From contig JACQZR010000155.1 in assembly GCA_016213775.1 (NCBI GenBank), positions 1-64,000 of the forward strand: a DNA stretch of 64,000 nt, read 5' to 3'. Shown one piece after another: positions 45,356-53,581 of the stretch; position 1 is the stretch's first letter; the number at the start of each line of letters is the position of its first letter. The notes under the pieces were generated by a model that was not told the origin of the DNA, did no database searches, and saw only the letters and a program-made list of their open reading frames with translations. The DNA is from Acidobacteriota bacterium (GTDB taxonomy: Bacteria; Acidobacteriota; Terriglobia; Bryobacterales; Bryobacteraceae). Both the position numbers and the translations under genes were made by a program.

Positions 45356-45850
45356 GTGAAACTCATCCTCCTTGTGGGCTTACCAGGTTCCGGCAAGTCC
45401 ACGTATGCCGCGGCGCAAAAGCTCCCCGTGTTGTCCTCCGACGACACCCGCGCGCTGCTGCTCGACGACATCACCAATCAATCCGCCAACCGGATCGTCT
45501 TTGCCATGCTGCGCCGCCTCCTCCGCGCCCGCCTCGAGCTCCGCCGCCCCGTAACCTGCATCGATGCCACAAACCTCACTCGTGCCGAGCGCCGTCAATA
45601 CATCCGCACCGCTCAACTCTACGGAGCGGCCATTGAAGCCGTCTACTTCGATGTTCCATTAGACGTCTGCAAACAACGGAATCTCGCCCGCGAGCGCAAC
45701 GTGCCCGACGACATCATGGACCGCATGGCCGCCCGCCTCCGCGTCCCAACGCTCGAGGAGGGATTCACGCGGGTTGAGTATGTCCGCGCCACAGACGCTG
45801 CGCCGCCAACCACCCCAGCCCCGGCAGCAACATCAACACTCCCGCGCTGA
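45356..45850 (+). CDS. P-loop kinase, AAA_33/polynucleotide-kinase-like
   Basis: A 164-residue zeta-toxin/polynucleotide-kinase-like P-loop protein. Walker A is GLPGSGKST, followed by LSSDDTRALLLDD and the T4 PNK-like CIDATNLTRAERRQYI; a Walker B-type FDVPLDVC. GTG 45356 is the only plausible start. The last 86 bases overlap the convergent MFS gene, so its tail (residues after ~136, Pro/Ala-rich) may not be constrained. Substrate unknown: nucleic acid 5' ends or a small metabolite. It directly follows the acyl-CoA dehydrogenase gene. Confidence 0.8.
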   Translation: MKLILLVGLPGSGKSTYAAAQKLPVLSSDDTRALLLDDITNQSANRIVFAMLRRLLRARLELRRPVTCIDATNLTRAERRQYIRTAQLYGAAIEAVYFDVPLDVCKQRNLARERNVPDDIMDRMAARLRVPTLEEGFTRVEYVRATDAAPPTTPAPAATSTLPR

Positions 45851-47066
45851 TCACAACCGTCTCCAGCGGAATACCCCGATCAATGAAAACCCCCGCCAAC
45901 ATGCTGGACAGTGACATCGAAAACGTCATGAACGCGAACTCCGCCGAAAACACCCGCCCCCGAAATTTGTCCTCGGAGTTCATCTGCAACAACGTAGTCG
46001 AGAACACCCAGATAATCGACCCGCCCGAATGCGCCAGCACCAGGCACAGCGCCGCCGGCAGCAGCGTGGGACTTACCCCCAGCAGCATATAACCGCCCGC
46101 TGACATCGCAAATCCAAAGATGATCCCGAGCCGCAGCCGCCGCTGCACATGACCGGCGACAAACGTCCCAATGCTCGGCCCAATCAGCGCTCCAAATCCC
46201 CGCGCGCCCATCAGAACACTCATCCCCATCATGCCGGCCGATTTCGGATCCAACCCCGCAAACGTCATCGGGAACTTGCGCTCTCCCAGCATCGTCACCA
46301 GCACCCAATTGGCGCCCATGAATCCGAGTCCGGTCTTCACCAGCATAGTTGCCATCAGCCGCGTGTCGCTCGATACATATCGCACGCCATCGGTGATCTG
46401 CGAGAAATCAAACAGCGCTTTCAGCCGGAATGGCGGCAGATGATCCAGGTGCGGCTCGCGGAATCTCGTTCGCGTAATCAGCACCGCGCTCGCCAGAAAC
46501 GATAGCGAGTTCAACACGAACACCGCCTGCTTGCCGGCAATCGCCGCAATGAATCCGCCAATCGAAAAACCCACCGCGAAGTTAAAAGACCACGTGATCG
46601 ACGACAGGCTGTTCGCCGTCAACGTATCCTCGCCTTTCGTGATATTGGGGATCACCGCCCCTCGCCCCGGCTCAAACGTCGCCCAAAACACAGTCTCCAA
46701 AAACAGCAGTACGTAAATCAGCGTGATGGCTTCCATCCGCAGCGCCACCAGCATCAACGCCACGATGATCGCCCGCGCAACATCGGAGTAAATCATCACC
46801 TTGCGCCGGCTCATCAGATCGTTCAACACGCCGGCCATCGGCGAGATGAGCATTTGCGGCAGCACCTGCATCGTGAACGCCAGCCCGATCGACTTCGCCG
46901 CCCCGCCTGTCATATCCAACAGGTGCGAGTAGATGGCGACTGTGTACATCCAGTCGCCGATTTCGCTGATCACCTGCGCCAGCCATAGCCTGCGAAAATT
47001 CGTGTTCGTGCGGACCAGCCGCACATACGAACCGAATGTGACCTTCCGCGGGCTGGCTACTTCCAT
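45765..47066 (-). CDS. MFS transporter (EntS-like MFS_3 family)
   Basis: A 433-residue major facilitator protein with about twelve hydrophobic segments. The N-terminal NFRRLWLAQVISEIGDWMYT, the loop PMAGVLNDLMSRRKVMIYSD and the later MGMSVLMGARGFGALIGPS match the MFS_3 (enterobactin exporter-like) subgroup, mostly drug/proton antiporters or exporters. The start lies two bases downstream of the trpS stop, so trpS and this gene are likely one transcript. Its 3' end overlaps the convergent P-loop kinase by 86 bases. Confidence 0.88.
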   Translation of the reverse strand: MEVASPRKVTFGSYVRLVRTNTNFRRLWLAQVISEIGDWMYTVAIYSHLLDMTGGAAKSIGLAFTMQVLPQMLISPMAGVLNDLMSRRKVMIYSDVARAIIVALMLVALRMEAITLIYVLLFLETVFWATFEPGRGAVIPNITKGEDTLTANSLSSITWSFNFAVGFSIGGFIAAIAGKQAVFVLNSLSFLASAVLITRTRFREPHLDHLPPFRLKALFDFSQITDGVRYVSSDTRLMATMLVKTGLGFMGANWVLVTMLGERKFPMTFAGLDPKSAGMMGMSVLMGARGFGALIGPSIGTFVAGHVQRRLRLGIIFGFAMSAGGYMLLGVSPTLLPAALCLVLAHSGGSIIWVFSTTLLQMNSEDKFRGRVFSAEFAFMTFSMSLSSMLAGVFIDRGIPLETVVISAGVLMLLPGLGWLAAQRLWRGHTQPA

Positions 47067-47068
47067 CT

Positions 47069-48058
47069 TCAGGCACTCGTGTAGATTCCCATCCGCTGTT
47101 TGACGAGATTCACCGTGGAACTCGCGATAGGATTCACGCGCTCGCGGCCTTCGGCCAGTATGCGATCGACATATCCGGGATCGCTTGTGATCTCGTGGTA
47201 CCGCTTCTGCATCGGCTCCATCGAGGAGACCACCATCTCGGCCACTTGCTTCTTCATATCGCCGTAACGCATTCCCGAGAAGTGCTTCACCATCTGATCA
47301 TCGGTCCAATCGGAAAACGCCTGGAAGATAGTCATCAGGTTTTTCACGCCCGCGCCCATCGTTTCAAAGTCCACAGCCGGGTTCGAATCCGTTGTCGCCC
47401 GCATGATCTTCTTCCTGATCACGCCAGGAGGATCGAGCAGCGCAATCGCATGCCCCGCCCCGGGCTCCGACTTGCTCATCTTTTTCTCCGGATCATCCAG
47501 CCCCATCACGCGCGCGCCCACAGCGGGCAGATACGTCTCCGGCATCACAAACGTCTCGCCATATAGTGAATTGAACCGCTGTGCGATGTCGCGGGTCAGT
47601 TCCAGATGCTGCCGCTGATCCTCCCCCACGGGCACGCAATTGGCCTGATAGATCAGGATGTCCGCGGCCATCAGCACCGGATACTGTAGCAGCCCATCTC
47701 CGATTGTTTCCTGCGCCTCACTCTTCGCTTTGTACTGCGTCATCCGCTGCAGCCATCCCACCGGCGTCACGCAGGTGAGCAGCCACGCCAGTTCCGCATG
47801 ACCGGGCACCGTCGATTGCGCCACGATTGCCGAATGCTTCGGATCAATCCCCGCCGCTACAAATAGCGCCGTCAGTTCCAGAATCTTCGACCGCAACTCT
47901 TCCGGCTGCTGATACACCGTGATTGCATGCAGATCGACAATACAGAAAATGCTCTCGTAGTCGTGCTGAATCTTCACCCAGCTTCGCAGCGCGCCGAGGT
48001 AGTTTCCGATATGGAGGTTGCCGGTCGGCTGTACGCCGGAAAGGACACGTGGTTTCAT
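47069..48058 (-). CDS. trpS: Tryptophanyl-tRNA synthetase
   Basis: A 329-residue class Ic aminoacyl-tRNA synthetase that charges tRNA-Trp. The HIGH-type signature appears as GNLHIGNYLG and the KMSKS loop as KKMSKSEPGAG; residues ALLVAVPVGEDQRQHLELTRD-like segments (ANCVPVGEDQRQHLELTRDI) complete the Trp-binding core. Length is normal. Divergent from rlmD with a 39-base gap between the starts; cotranscribed with the downstream MFS gene. Confidence 0.95.
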   Translation of the reverse strand: MKPRVLSGVQPTGNLHIGNYLGALRSWVKIQHDYESIFCIVDLHAITVYQQPEELRSKILELTALFVAAGIDPKHSAIVAQSTVPGHAELAWLLTCVTPVGWLQRMTQYKAKSEAQETIGDGLLQYPVLMAADILIYQANCVPVGEDQRQHLELTRDIAQRFNSLYGETFVMPETYLPAVGARVMGLDDPEKKMSKSEPGAGHAIALLDPPGVIRKKIMRATTDSNPAVDFETMGAGVKNLMTIFQAFSDWTDDQMVKHFSGMRYGDMKKQVAEMVVSSMEPMQKRYHEITSDPGYVDRILAEGRERVNPIASSTVNLVKQRMGIYTSA

Positions 48059-48097
48059 GTTGGCAGGGAAAGGAGGATAATTCTTAATCGTAGCTTG

Positions 48098-49330
48098 ATG
48101 GACACCTCAGAAACAAACCCAGACGCCGCCCACTTCGATGGCGGACCCCTTGATATCGAAAAGCTGGTTTACGGAGGCGACGGCCTCTCCCGTTCTTCCG
48201 GCCATGTGGTGTTCACCCCATATGTGCTCCCTGGCGAGCGCGTCAGTGTCACCGTCACCGAGCGCAAAGCCCAGCATGTGCGCGCCGCGCTAGACGACGT
48301 CCTCACGCCTTCCCCGCACCGTGCCACCCCGCCTTGTGCCCATTTCACCCATTGCGGCGGCTGCCATTATCAGCACACGACCTACGAAAATCAGGTCGCT
48401 CTCAAAGTCGAGATCCTCAAAGAGACCCTGCAGCGAGTCGGCAGGATCACACCGCCGGATCACATCGACACCATCACCGGACCGCCGCTCGCCTACCGCA
48501 ACCGCGCCCAGTTCCATATGGACCATCGTGGCATCGGCTATCACGAAGAAGGCTCGCGCACCGTCCAACCCATCACGCGCTGTGAAATCATCTCGCCCAA
48601 ACTGCTACACGTGTTCGAGAGACTGCGCGGCATGCGGGGCGACCGCCGCTGGCCAAACTTCCTGCGCACCCTCGAAGTCTTCACCAATGAAACAGAAGTG
48701 CAGTTGAATGTTTTAAACGCGTCCCAGCCCATCGCCAAGCGTTTCTTCGGCTGGTGCGCCGAAGAGATCCCGGTGCTGGCCTCCTCATCGCTTACCTACG
48801 CCGCCGCCGGGTTCGACTTCCGCGTCTCGCACGACTCGTTCTTCCAGGTGAACCGCTTCCTCATCGACCCGCTCGTCAATGCCGCGCTCGAAGGTGCCGA
48901 AACGGGCCGCGCGCTCGACCTCTACTCCGGCGTCGGCCTCCTCGCGCTCCCCCTTGCGAAACGCGGCGCCCAGGTCACCGCCGTGGAGAACGGCAGGGCC
49001 GCCTGGCACGATCTGCAGTTCAACGCGCAAACCGCAGGCGTGTCCTTGGAAGGCCTGCAAGCCTCCGCTGAAGATTACCTCGCCACCGCCGAAGGCCCCT
49101 TCGATTTCGTCCTCGCTGATCCGCCCCGCGCCGGCCTCGGCAAGAAAGTGGTGGCCCGGCTGCTTGCACTCAAACCGCGCCTGCTCACCATCGTGTCCTG
49201 TGATCCGGCCACGCTCGCCCGCGACCTCGCCGCGCTGGTTCCCACCTACGCCATCGAGAAGCTGACGATGGTCGATCTCTTCCCACAGACCTATCACCTG
49301 GAAACCATCGTCCGCCTGCGCAGTGAATGA
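48098..49330 (+). CDS. rlmD: 23S rRNA (uracil-C5)-methyltransferase, RlmD/RumA family
   Basis: A 410-residue SAM-dependent RNA m5U methyltransferase. The iron-sulfur cysteines are in CAHFTHCGGCHYQH; the SAM site is ALDLYSGVGLLALPLAKRG, and the catalytic Cys with the conserved motif is in IVSCDPATLARDLAAL with the ADPPRAGLG loop before it. ATG 48098 was preferred to a start at 47927 that would run antisense through the whole start of trpS; the strong AGGAGG at 48071-48076 is about 22 bases away, which is unusual. A partial copy of its 3' end lies at 50642-50797. RlmD, RlmC and TrmA cannot be told apart with certainty. Confidence 0.88.
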   Translation: MDTSETNPDAAHFDGGPLDIEKLVYGGDGLSRSSGHVVFTPYVLPGERVSVTVTERKAQHVRAALDDVLTPSPHRATPPCAHFTHCGGCHYQHTTYENQVALKVEILKETLQRVGRITPPDHIDTITGPPLAYRNRAQFHMDHRGIGYHEEGSRTVQPITRCEIISPKLLHVFERLRGMRGDRRWPNFLRTLEVFTNETEVQLNVLNASQPIAKRFFGWCAEEIPVLASSSLTYAAAGFDFRVSHDSFFQVNRFLIDPLVNAALEGAETGRALDLYSGVGLLALPLAKRGAQVTAVENGRAAWHDLQFNAQTAGVSLEGLQASAEDYLATAEGPFDFVLADPPRAGLGKKVVARLLALKPRLLTIVSCDPATLARDLAALVPTYAIEKLTMVDLFPQTYHLETIVRLRSE

Positions 49331-49340
49331 ATGCCTATGC

Positions 49341-49490
49341 GAACGACTGGTGAGACAGCGGATGGACTTCCTCCTCCTCCTCTCGGTCTGTGAGCGGATC
49401 GTTATAGAAGTAGACGGACCGCAGCACTACTCCCAAGATGGCGCGGCCGATCCCAGGCGTTATGGGGCAATGGTTGCCGAGGATACTGTG
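49341..49490 (+). pseudogene. Fragment of a DUF559-like nuclease domain
   Basis: Right after the rlmD stop the frame reads CERLVRQRMDFLLLLSVCER, IVIEVDGPQHYSQDGAADPR and RYGAMVAED, which matches the catalytic half of DUF559/Vsr-type endonuclease-like proteins (the EVDG motif with D and H near the catalytic centre). The rest of the domain, including the final helix and its Arg, is absent and the sequence then turns unrelated. It has no own start. A fossil of a nuclease or AbiEi-like gene. Confidence 0.6.
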
Positions 49491-49592
49491 CCTGATGAGA
49501 AAGCACGGACTCCTCGGATAAGAAACGGGACAATAGGGCGGAGGCCGATTTCCGTCAGGCCGCAGAATCTCCAACAGTGGTTCAATAGAGGT

Positions 49593-49868
49593 ATGGCAAG
49601 GCCACGCAAGCTTGTGTCGCTTCCACCCGAGATCGTTGCCGAGATCGACACCCTCGTGGGCGTCCAACAACGCAGTGCCTTCCTTGCGGAGGTGTTGCGG
49701 CTCGAACTGAAACGTGGAAAGCAACTCCGGGCGCTCGATGAAGCCGAAGGCTGTTGGAAAGATGCTGACCACCCTGAACTTTCTGAGGGTGGTGCGGCCT
49801 ATGTTGAGCGAATTCGGTCCGAGCGCGACGACAGATTCGAGTCGGCTCTCCACCATCAGGAGAGTTGA
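49593..49868 (+). CDS. Ribbon-helix-helix antitoxin (VapB-like)
   Basis: A 91-residue antitoxin. The N-terminal ARPRKLVSLPPEIVAEIDTL forms the ribbon-helix-helix DNA-binding unit; the rest is charged and would embrace the toxin. ATG 49593 is chosen because the RHH motif begins at once; a longer frame includes the nuclease remnant upstream. The stop lies two bases before the GTG of the PIN toxin. It should autoregulate the pair. Confidence 0.82.
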   Translation: MARPRKLVSLPPEIVAEIDTLVGVQQRSAFLAEVLRLELKRGKQLRALDEAEGCWKDADHPELSEGGAAYVERIRSERDDRFESALHHQES

Positions 49869-49870
49869 TA

Positions 49871-50263
49871 GTGATCGTTCTCCTTGATAGCAGCGTCATT
49901 TTCGACGCGCTAAATGGCAAGCGAGGACGCGCTGAGTATCTTCGTACCCTGATTCGAGAGGGCCATGTGCTGGGCTGTTGTCCAGTGAACAACACAGAGG
50001 TCTACGCTGGCATTCGAGACTCGGAATTTCATAAAACCGCGGACTTCCTCAGCAGTCTCGACCTGATCCCCATTGACGCCGCCACCGCCCGCCGGGCCGG
50101 CCTCCTCAAAAGGGACTGGGCAAAGGGTGGACATACCCTAGCCTACACCGACGTCACCATTGCGGCAGCCGCGCTGCAAAACAATCTGCCCCTCCTTACC
50201 GACAATCGCAAACACTTCCCGATGCAGGATCTCGTTCTCTTCCCGCTGCCCCCCACCGCGTGA
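49871..50263 (+). CDS. PIN-domain toxin (VapC-like)
   Basis: A 130-residue PIN ribonuclease toxin. The four acidic positions are visible: IVLLDSSVIFDALNG, NNTEVYAGIRD, AYTDVTIAAAA and LLTDNRKHFP. GTG 49871 is the most likely start (a TTG lies two codons upstream). Length and motif spacing are normal, so this copy is probably active, unlike the PIN remnant in the tRNA-Pro island. Pairs with the antitoxin directly upstream. Confidence 0.87.
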   Translation: MIVLLDSSVIFDALNGKRGRAEYLRTLIREGHVLGCCPVNNTEVYAGIRDSEFHKTADFLSSLDLIPIDAATARRAGLLKRDWAKGGHTLAYTDVTIAAAALQNNLPLLTDNRKHFPMQDLVLFPLPPTA

Positions 50264-50389
50264 TTCTGCCGCCCTCGCACACTCTTCCTCCCTTGAACCC
50301 GCAACACCGCCATCCCCCAACAAAGAGGCTTCATCGACAATTGTCCCAACCCCATCGACAACCCGGCATTAATGCCAATTCCCTAGCTG
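50264..50389. other. Short intergenic gap, no gene
   Basis: About 125 bases rich in CCC and CACC between the VapC-like stop and the DUF433 remnant. No reading frame resembles a protein and no hairpin with a T-run was found. Confidence 0.4.
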
Positions 50390-50604
50390 ATGGCACGGCT
50401 CACCATCAATCCCGAAGTCCGATTGGGCAAGCTATGCATCCGCAGTCATCGCATCACCGTTTAAGAACCCCTAGTGGCTCTCCTCTGGTGCCACCCAGTA
50501 GCAGATTCTCCGATGATTACTCCCAGATTGAGCCAGAGGATCTCCTCGCCGTGTATGCCTACTCCGCTGAGCTTGCGCCGGGCCGCAAACTCTCCGGACA
50601 ATGA
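50390..50604 (+). pseudogene. Broken DUF433 antitoxin
   Basis: The frame from ATG 50390 gives MARLTINPEVRLGKLCIRSH-RITV then stops at TAA 50462; this is the typical start of DUF433 antitoxins (xxINPxVxxGKPCIRGxRITV). A second frame then carries the typical end, YSQIEPEDLLAVYAYSAELA, and stops at TGA 50602-50604. The central part is lost or frameshifted. Its stop overlaps the ATG of a DUF5615-like start (ATGA), as in intact DUF433-DUF5615 pairs. Confidence 0.75.
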
Positions 50605-50640
50605 AGCTTCTCTTCAACGGAGCCTTTCCCAAAAGCTCGC
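50601..50640 (+). pseudogene. Remnant of a DUF5615 PIN-like toxin start
   Basis: From ATG 50601 the frame reads MKLLFNGAFPKSSLA, resembling the MKLLFDxNLSP start of DUF5615 toxins, and then runs directly into the duplicated rlmD segment. Only some 13 codons remain, so the toxin is dead. Translational overlap with the DUF433 remnant supports this reading, though the match is short. Confidence 0.45.
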
Positions 50641-50641
50641 T

Positions 50642-50797
50642 TGCAAGCCTCCGCTGAAGATTACCCCGCCACCGCCGAAGAAAGTGGTGGCCCGGCTGCT
50701 TGCACTCAAACCGCGCCTGCTCACCATCGTGTCCTGTGATCCGGCCACGCTCGCCCGTGACCTCGCCGCGCCGGGTTCCTACTCCACCATCGCGCAG
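50642..50797 (+). repeat. Partial second copy of the rlmD 3' end
   Basis: This stretch copies rlmD from 49056 to about 49256 in the same orientation. It is nearly identical (for example GGTGGCCCGGCTGCTTGCAC and the segment around CCGGCCACGCTCGCCCG), except for a clean 50-base loss matching 49095-49144 between AAG microhomologies, and it fades after CCTCGCCGCGC. It codes for nothing complete. The copies are about 1.4 kb apart, flanking the PIN pair and its remnants. Confidence 0.88.
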
Positions 50798-50904
50798 ATC
50801 CAACGGTGACGATATCCACTCTGTCTTGTTCCTGCCTCATGCAGCCTCCCCCTCACTCTCTCTGAATGCAAACTTCTTTGCGATACAAAGTAATATGTGT
50901 TCCA

Positions 50905-53418
50905 ATGGTGAATATGTTTACGTGTATCTGGAGCGATTTCGTTTATGCCGCCCGCTCGCTGGCGAAGGCTCGAGCGTTCACATTCGTGTGTGTCGCCTCA
51001 CTCGGTATCGGCATGGCGCCAGTCATCGCGGTTCCCTACGTCTCACGGATCCCGAAGATGCCTCCTCCCGGGGTGAATACGCAGGGACTGGTCGAAGTCA
51101 TCACGACGACCAACAAGTCACGGCCGGCGACCAACTCGTGGTCGTATCCCGACTTCATTGACCTGCGCGACGCGGCTACTGGCATTGCGATCTTCGGGTG
51201 GGCGACCGCGCCAAACGAAATCACGCTTCCGGGAGGACGGAAGATGGCGACGTACCCCATGTACGTATCGTCCAGCTACTTCAAGACGATCGGTGTGACA
51301 CTCGCGCGGGGACCTGGATTCGAAGGCCGGGCGACGGACGCCGTCGTGGTTCTTGGCTACCGGTTCTGGCAGAACGAGCTGAGTTCCGATCCCGAGATTA
51401 TCGGTAAAACGCTCAAGCTGGATAACGTTCCCTATGTCGTGGCCGGCATCGCGCCAGAGCAGTTCGAAGGGCACCTTGGCATGCAGGGAAGAGCGATGTT
51501 TGTTCCGCTGGAGCGGTATCCGGATCTGCTTGCAGACAGCAAGACTCGTTTCGACCGCGGCAAGGAGTGGCTGCACATCCACGGCCGGCTCTCGCAGGGG
51601 GTGAGCGTTGCGCAGGCGAGCGCGGCGGTTGCAATCATCACATCGCGACTGGCCAAAGAGCATCCGGCGACGAACGAGCTCAAGGCCGGAAGCGTCGAGG
51701 CTTACGACCCTTTGGGCGTTCTCGATCGGTCGCAATTCCGGGTCATTCAGACCGTGGCGCTCACCCTGACCGGGCTTGTGCTGCTGGTCGTGTGCCTCAA
51801 CCTCTCGGGCATGATGCAGGTTCGCAGTGCGATGCGTGAGAAGGAACTATCGATACGCCAGGCAATCGGCGCGAGCCGCCTTCGGCTGGTCAGGCATCTT
51901 CTGGCTGAAGCCGTATTGCTGGCGGCCGCCGGAGGGACTATCGCTTCGCTGGTGCTTTTTAATGCTCCAGCGGTACTCTCCCGGCTTTCCGGGCAACCTA
52001 TACCGACTCAAGTCCATGCCGCGCTGAAGCTCGATCTTTCCATGCTCGCGATATGTATCGGGATCTGCCTGATAACAAGCCTGGTCTTCGGATTCCTGCC
52101 CGCGGTTCGTTTCAGTCGTCCCGTGATTATCTCTGCGCTGAAGGACGACGCCGGAGCAGGCGGATTGCGAGTTGGCCGCGTTCATCGCTTCACCGCTGCG
52201 TTGCAGATCACAATCGCGGTCCCCTTGCTGGTCTTGGGTGGCATCAGCCTGGATCGAGTGCGCTCGACGGCAATAGCTGATCTGGGATTCGAGTCCGACC
52301 TGCTGTACGTAGCGCCGTTGGAGCTGGACGCCGGTCCTGAGACTCGCGCTGCCGGGAACATCGACTTCCAAATCCGGAAACTTCAGGACAGTCTCGCTCA
52401 CGCGAACGGGATTGCATCCGCCACAGTTGCGGATGGCCTGCCGCTGGGCTCCGGAGGCCGCGGAACAACCGTGTCGCTGCAGTCAGATTCGAACGGAGCA
52501 CCGGTGCCCGTCCGCGTCCGGGTGACCCGCGTCGGTGACAGCTACCTGAACACAATGGGCATTCCGCTTTTGAGCGGCCGCGATTTCAGTGGCGATGACG
52601 GCCCAGGCGCCGAGCCGGTGACGATCATCACGAAACTGCTCGCCGATCGACTCTTCCCGAATGCCGGAGCCGGCGAAGCGATCGGAAAGCGACTGTCGTT
52701 CGGCGTGGCCAAAAGCGATTCACCGCCCCAAGCCCTCACGATCATTGGAGTCACCGGCGATTTCCCGACTTCCCAAATGAGCACGGACCGGGCGCAGTTG
52801 CTGACGCCGTTGGCGCAGTCGAATATCCGCCCGAAGTCCATAACCACCGACGAAAGCGGACATCGACTGCCGGACTTAATGCTGATCGCCCGCAGCGCCG
52901 CCGGGGAACAACCGGGGAAAATAACCGCGGCCCTCGAGAATGTGGTTCGGGAACTCGATCCGGAATTTCGCCGCGACCGTATCGTCACCGGCGTTTCCCT
53001 TCGGAAAAACAGCATGAACGACTTTTTGAAGCAGTCGGCGATCGCGGGCGCCACCGGCGGCGTGATCCTGTTACTGTCTGCGCTTGGAATCTACGGCGTC
53101 GTCGGATTGATGGTCGCAACGCGCACTCGCGAAATCGCCGTCCGCGTTACGCTGGGCGCCTCGCGCCCCCGCATACTGCGTATGATCCTGTTCGACGTCG
53201 TGAAGCTCATCACACCGGGAGTCGCCGTTGGACTCCTTCTCACCGCCGCCCTCATTCGCTTCGACCCTGAAAGATTCGGCATCCCGCTCAGCAGTGTGGA
53301 AACGCTCGCATATGCCGTCGGCGGTGCGATTGCCGTACTCGTTGCGGTTCTTGCGAGCCTCGCCCCCGCGCGTCGTGCCGCGTCGGTACTGCCGATGGTC
53401 GCCATGCGCTCGGAATGA
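50905..53418 (+). CDS. MacB/FtsX-type ABC transporter permease (ADOP family)
   Basis: A permease of about 837 residues, lacking its own ATPase domain, of the acidobacterial duplicated orphan permease type. Two FtsX-like halves are visible: an N-terminal helix (ARAFTFVCVASLGIGMAPVI), a periplasmic MacB-like domain, then helix clusters (VALTLTGLVLLVVCLNLSGM, MLAICIGICLITSLVFGFLP) and a second set (GATGGVILLLSALGIYGVVG, LAYAVGGAIAVLVAVLASLAP). The start is uncertain: 50866, 50905 and 50914 are all in frame, none with a strong ribosome site. No ATPase gene is adjacent. Its 3' end runs against the remnant at 53425-53568. Substrate unknown. Confidence 0.8.
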   Translation: MVNMFTCIWSDFVYAARSLAKARAFTFVCVASLGIGMAPVIAVPYVSRIPKMPPPGVNTQGLVEVITTTNKSRPATNSWSYPDFIDLRDAATGIAIFGWATAPNEITLPGGRKMATYPMYVSSSYFKTIGVTLARGPGFEGRATDAVVVLGYRFWQNELSSDPEIIGKTLKLDNVPYVVAGIAPEQFEGHLGMQGRAMFVPLERYPDLLADSKTRFDRGKEWLHIHGRLSQGVSVAQASAAVAIITSRLAKEHPATNELKAGSVEAYDPLGVLDRSQFRVIQTVALTLTGLVLLVVCLNLSGMMQVRSAMREKELSIRQAIGASRLRLVRHLLAEAVLLAAAGGTIASLVLFNAPAVLSRLSGQPIPTQVHAALKLDLSMLAICIGICLITSLVFGFLPAVRFSRPVIISALKDDAGAGGLRVGRVHRFTAALQITIAVPLLVLGGISLDRVRSTAIADLGFESDLLYVAPLELDAGPETRAAGNIDFQIRKLQDSLAHANGIASATVADGLPLGSGGRGTTVSLQSDSNGAPVPVRVRVTRVGDSYLNTMGIPLLSGRDFSGDDGPGAEPVTIITKLLADRLFPNAGAGEAIGKRLSFGVAKSDSPPQALTIIGVTGDFPTSQMSTDRAQLLTPLAQSNIRPKSITTDESGHRLPDLMLIARSAAGEQPGKITAALENVVRELDPEFRRDRIVTGVSLRKNSMNDFLKQSAIAGATGGVILLLSALGIYGVVGLMVATRTREIAVRVTLGASRPRILRMILFDVVKLITPGVAVGLLLTAALIRFDPERFGIPLSSVETLAYAVGGAIAVLVAVLASLAPARRAASVLPMVAMRSE

Positions 53419-53424
53419 GAATCC

Positions 53425-53568
53425 GAAGGGGGACCAGTCGTTGCGGAGCGCATCCATCTCGCGATGCTCCTGCTCGGCGAGTGAGCGGTGGAACTCCAGT
53501 TCCTCGGCGAGTTCCTGTTCGAGGCGATTGCGGTGGATCAGATACTTCAGTCTTCGCAGCAGGCGCAT
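53425..53568 (-). pseudogene. N-terminal remnant of an ADOP permease
   Basis: On the minus strand the frame MRLLRRLKYLIHRNRLEQEL-AEELEFHRSLAEQEHREMD matches the N-terminal prefix helix of PadR-linked ADOP permeases. After about 48 codons it runs antisense into the end of the plus-strand permease gene, so ~800 residues are gone. It lies 13 bases downstream of the PadR regulator, as intact ADOPs do. The regulator has lost its permease partner here. Confidence 0.7.
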
Positions 53569-53581
53569 GTCCGCTGTCCTT

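Noticed and set aside
50866-50904. Longer N-terminus for the ADOP permease
   Set aside because: The extra residues (MQTSLRYKVICVP) do not fit the family start and the region is AT-rich intergenic-like; the start remains unsettled.
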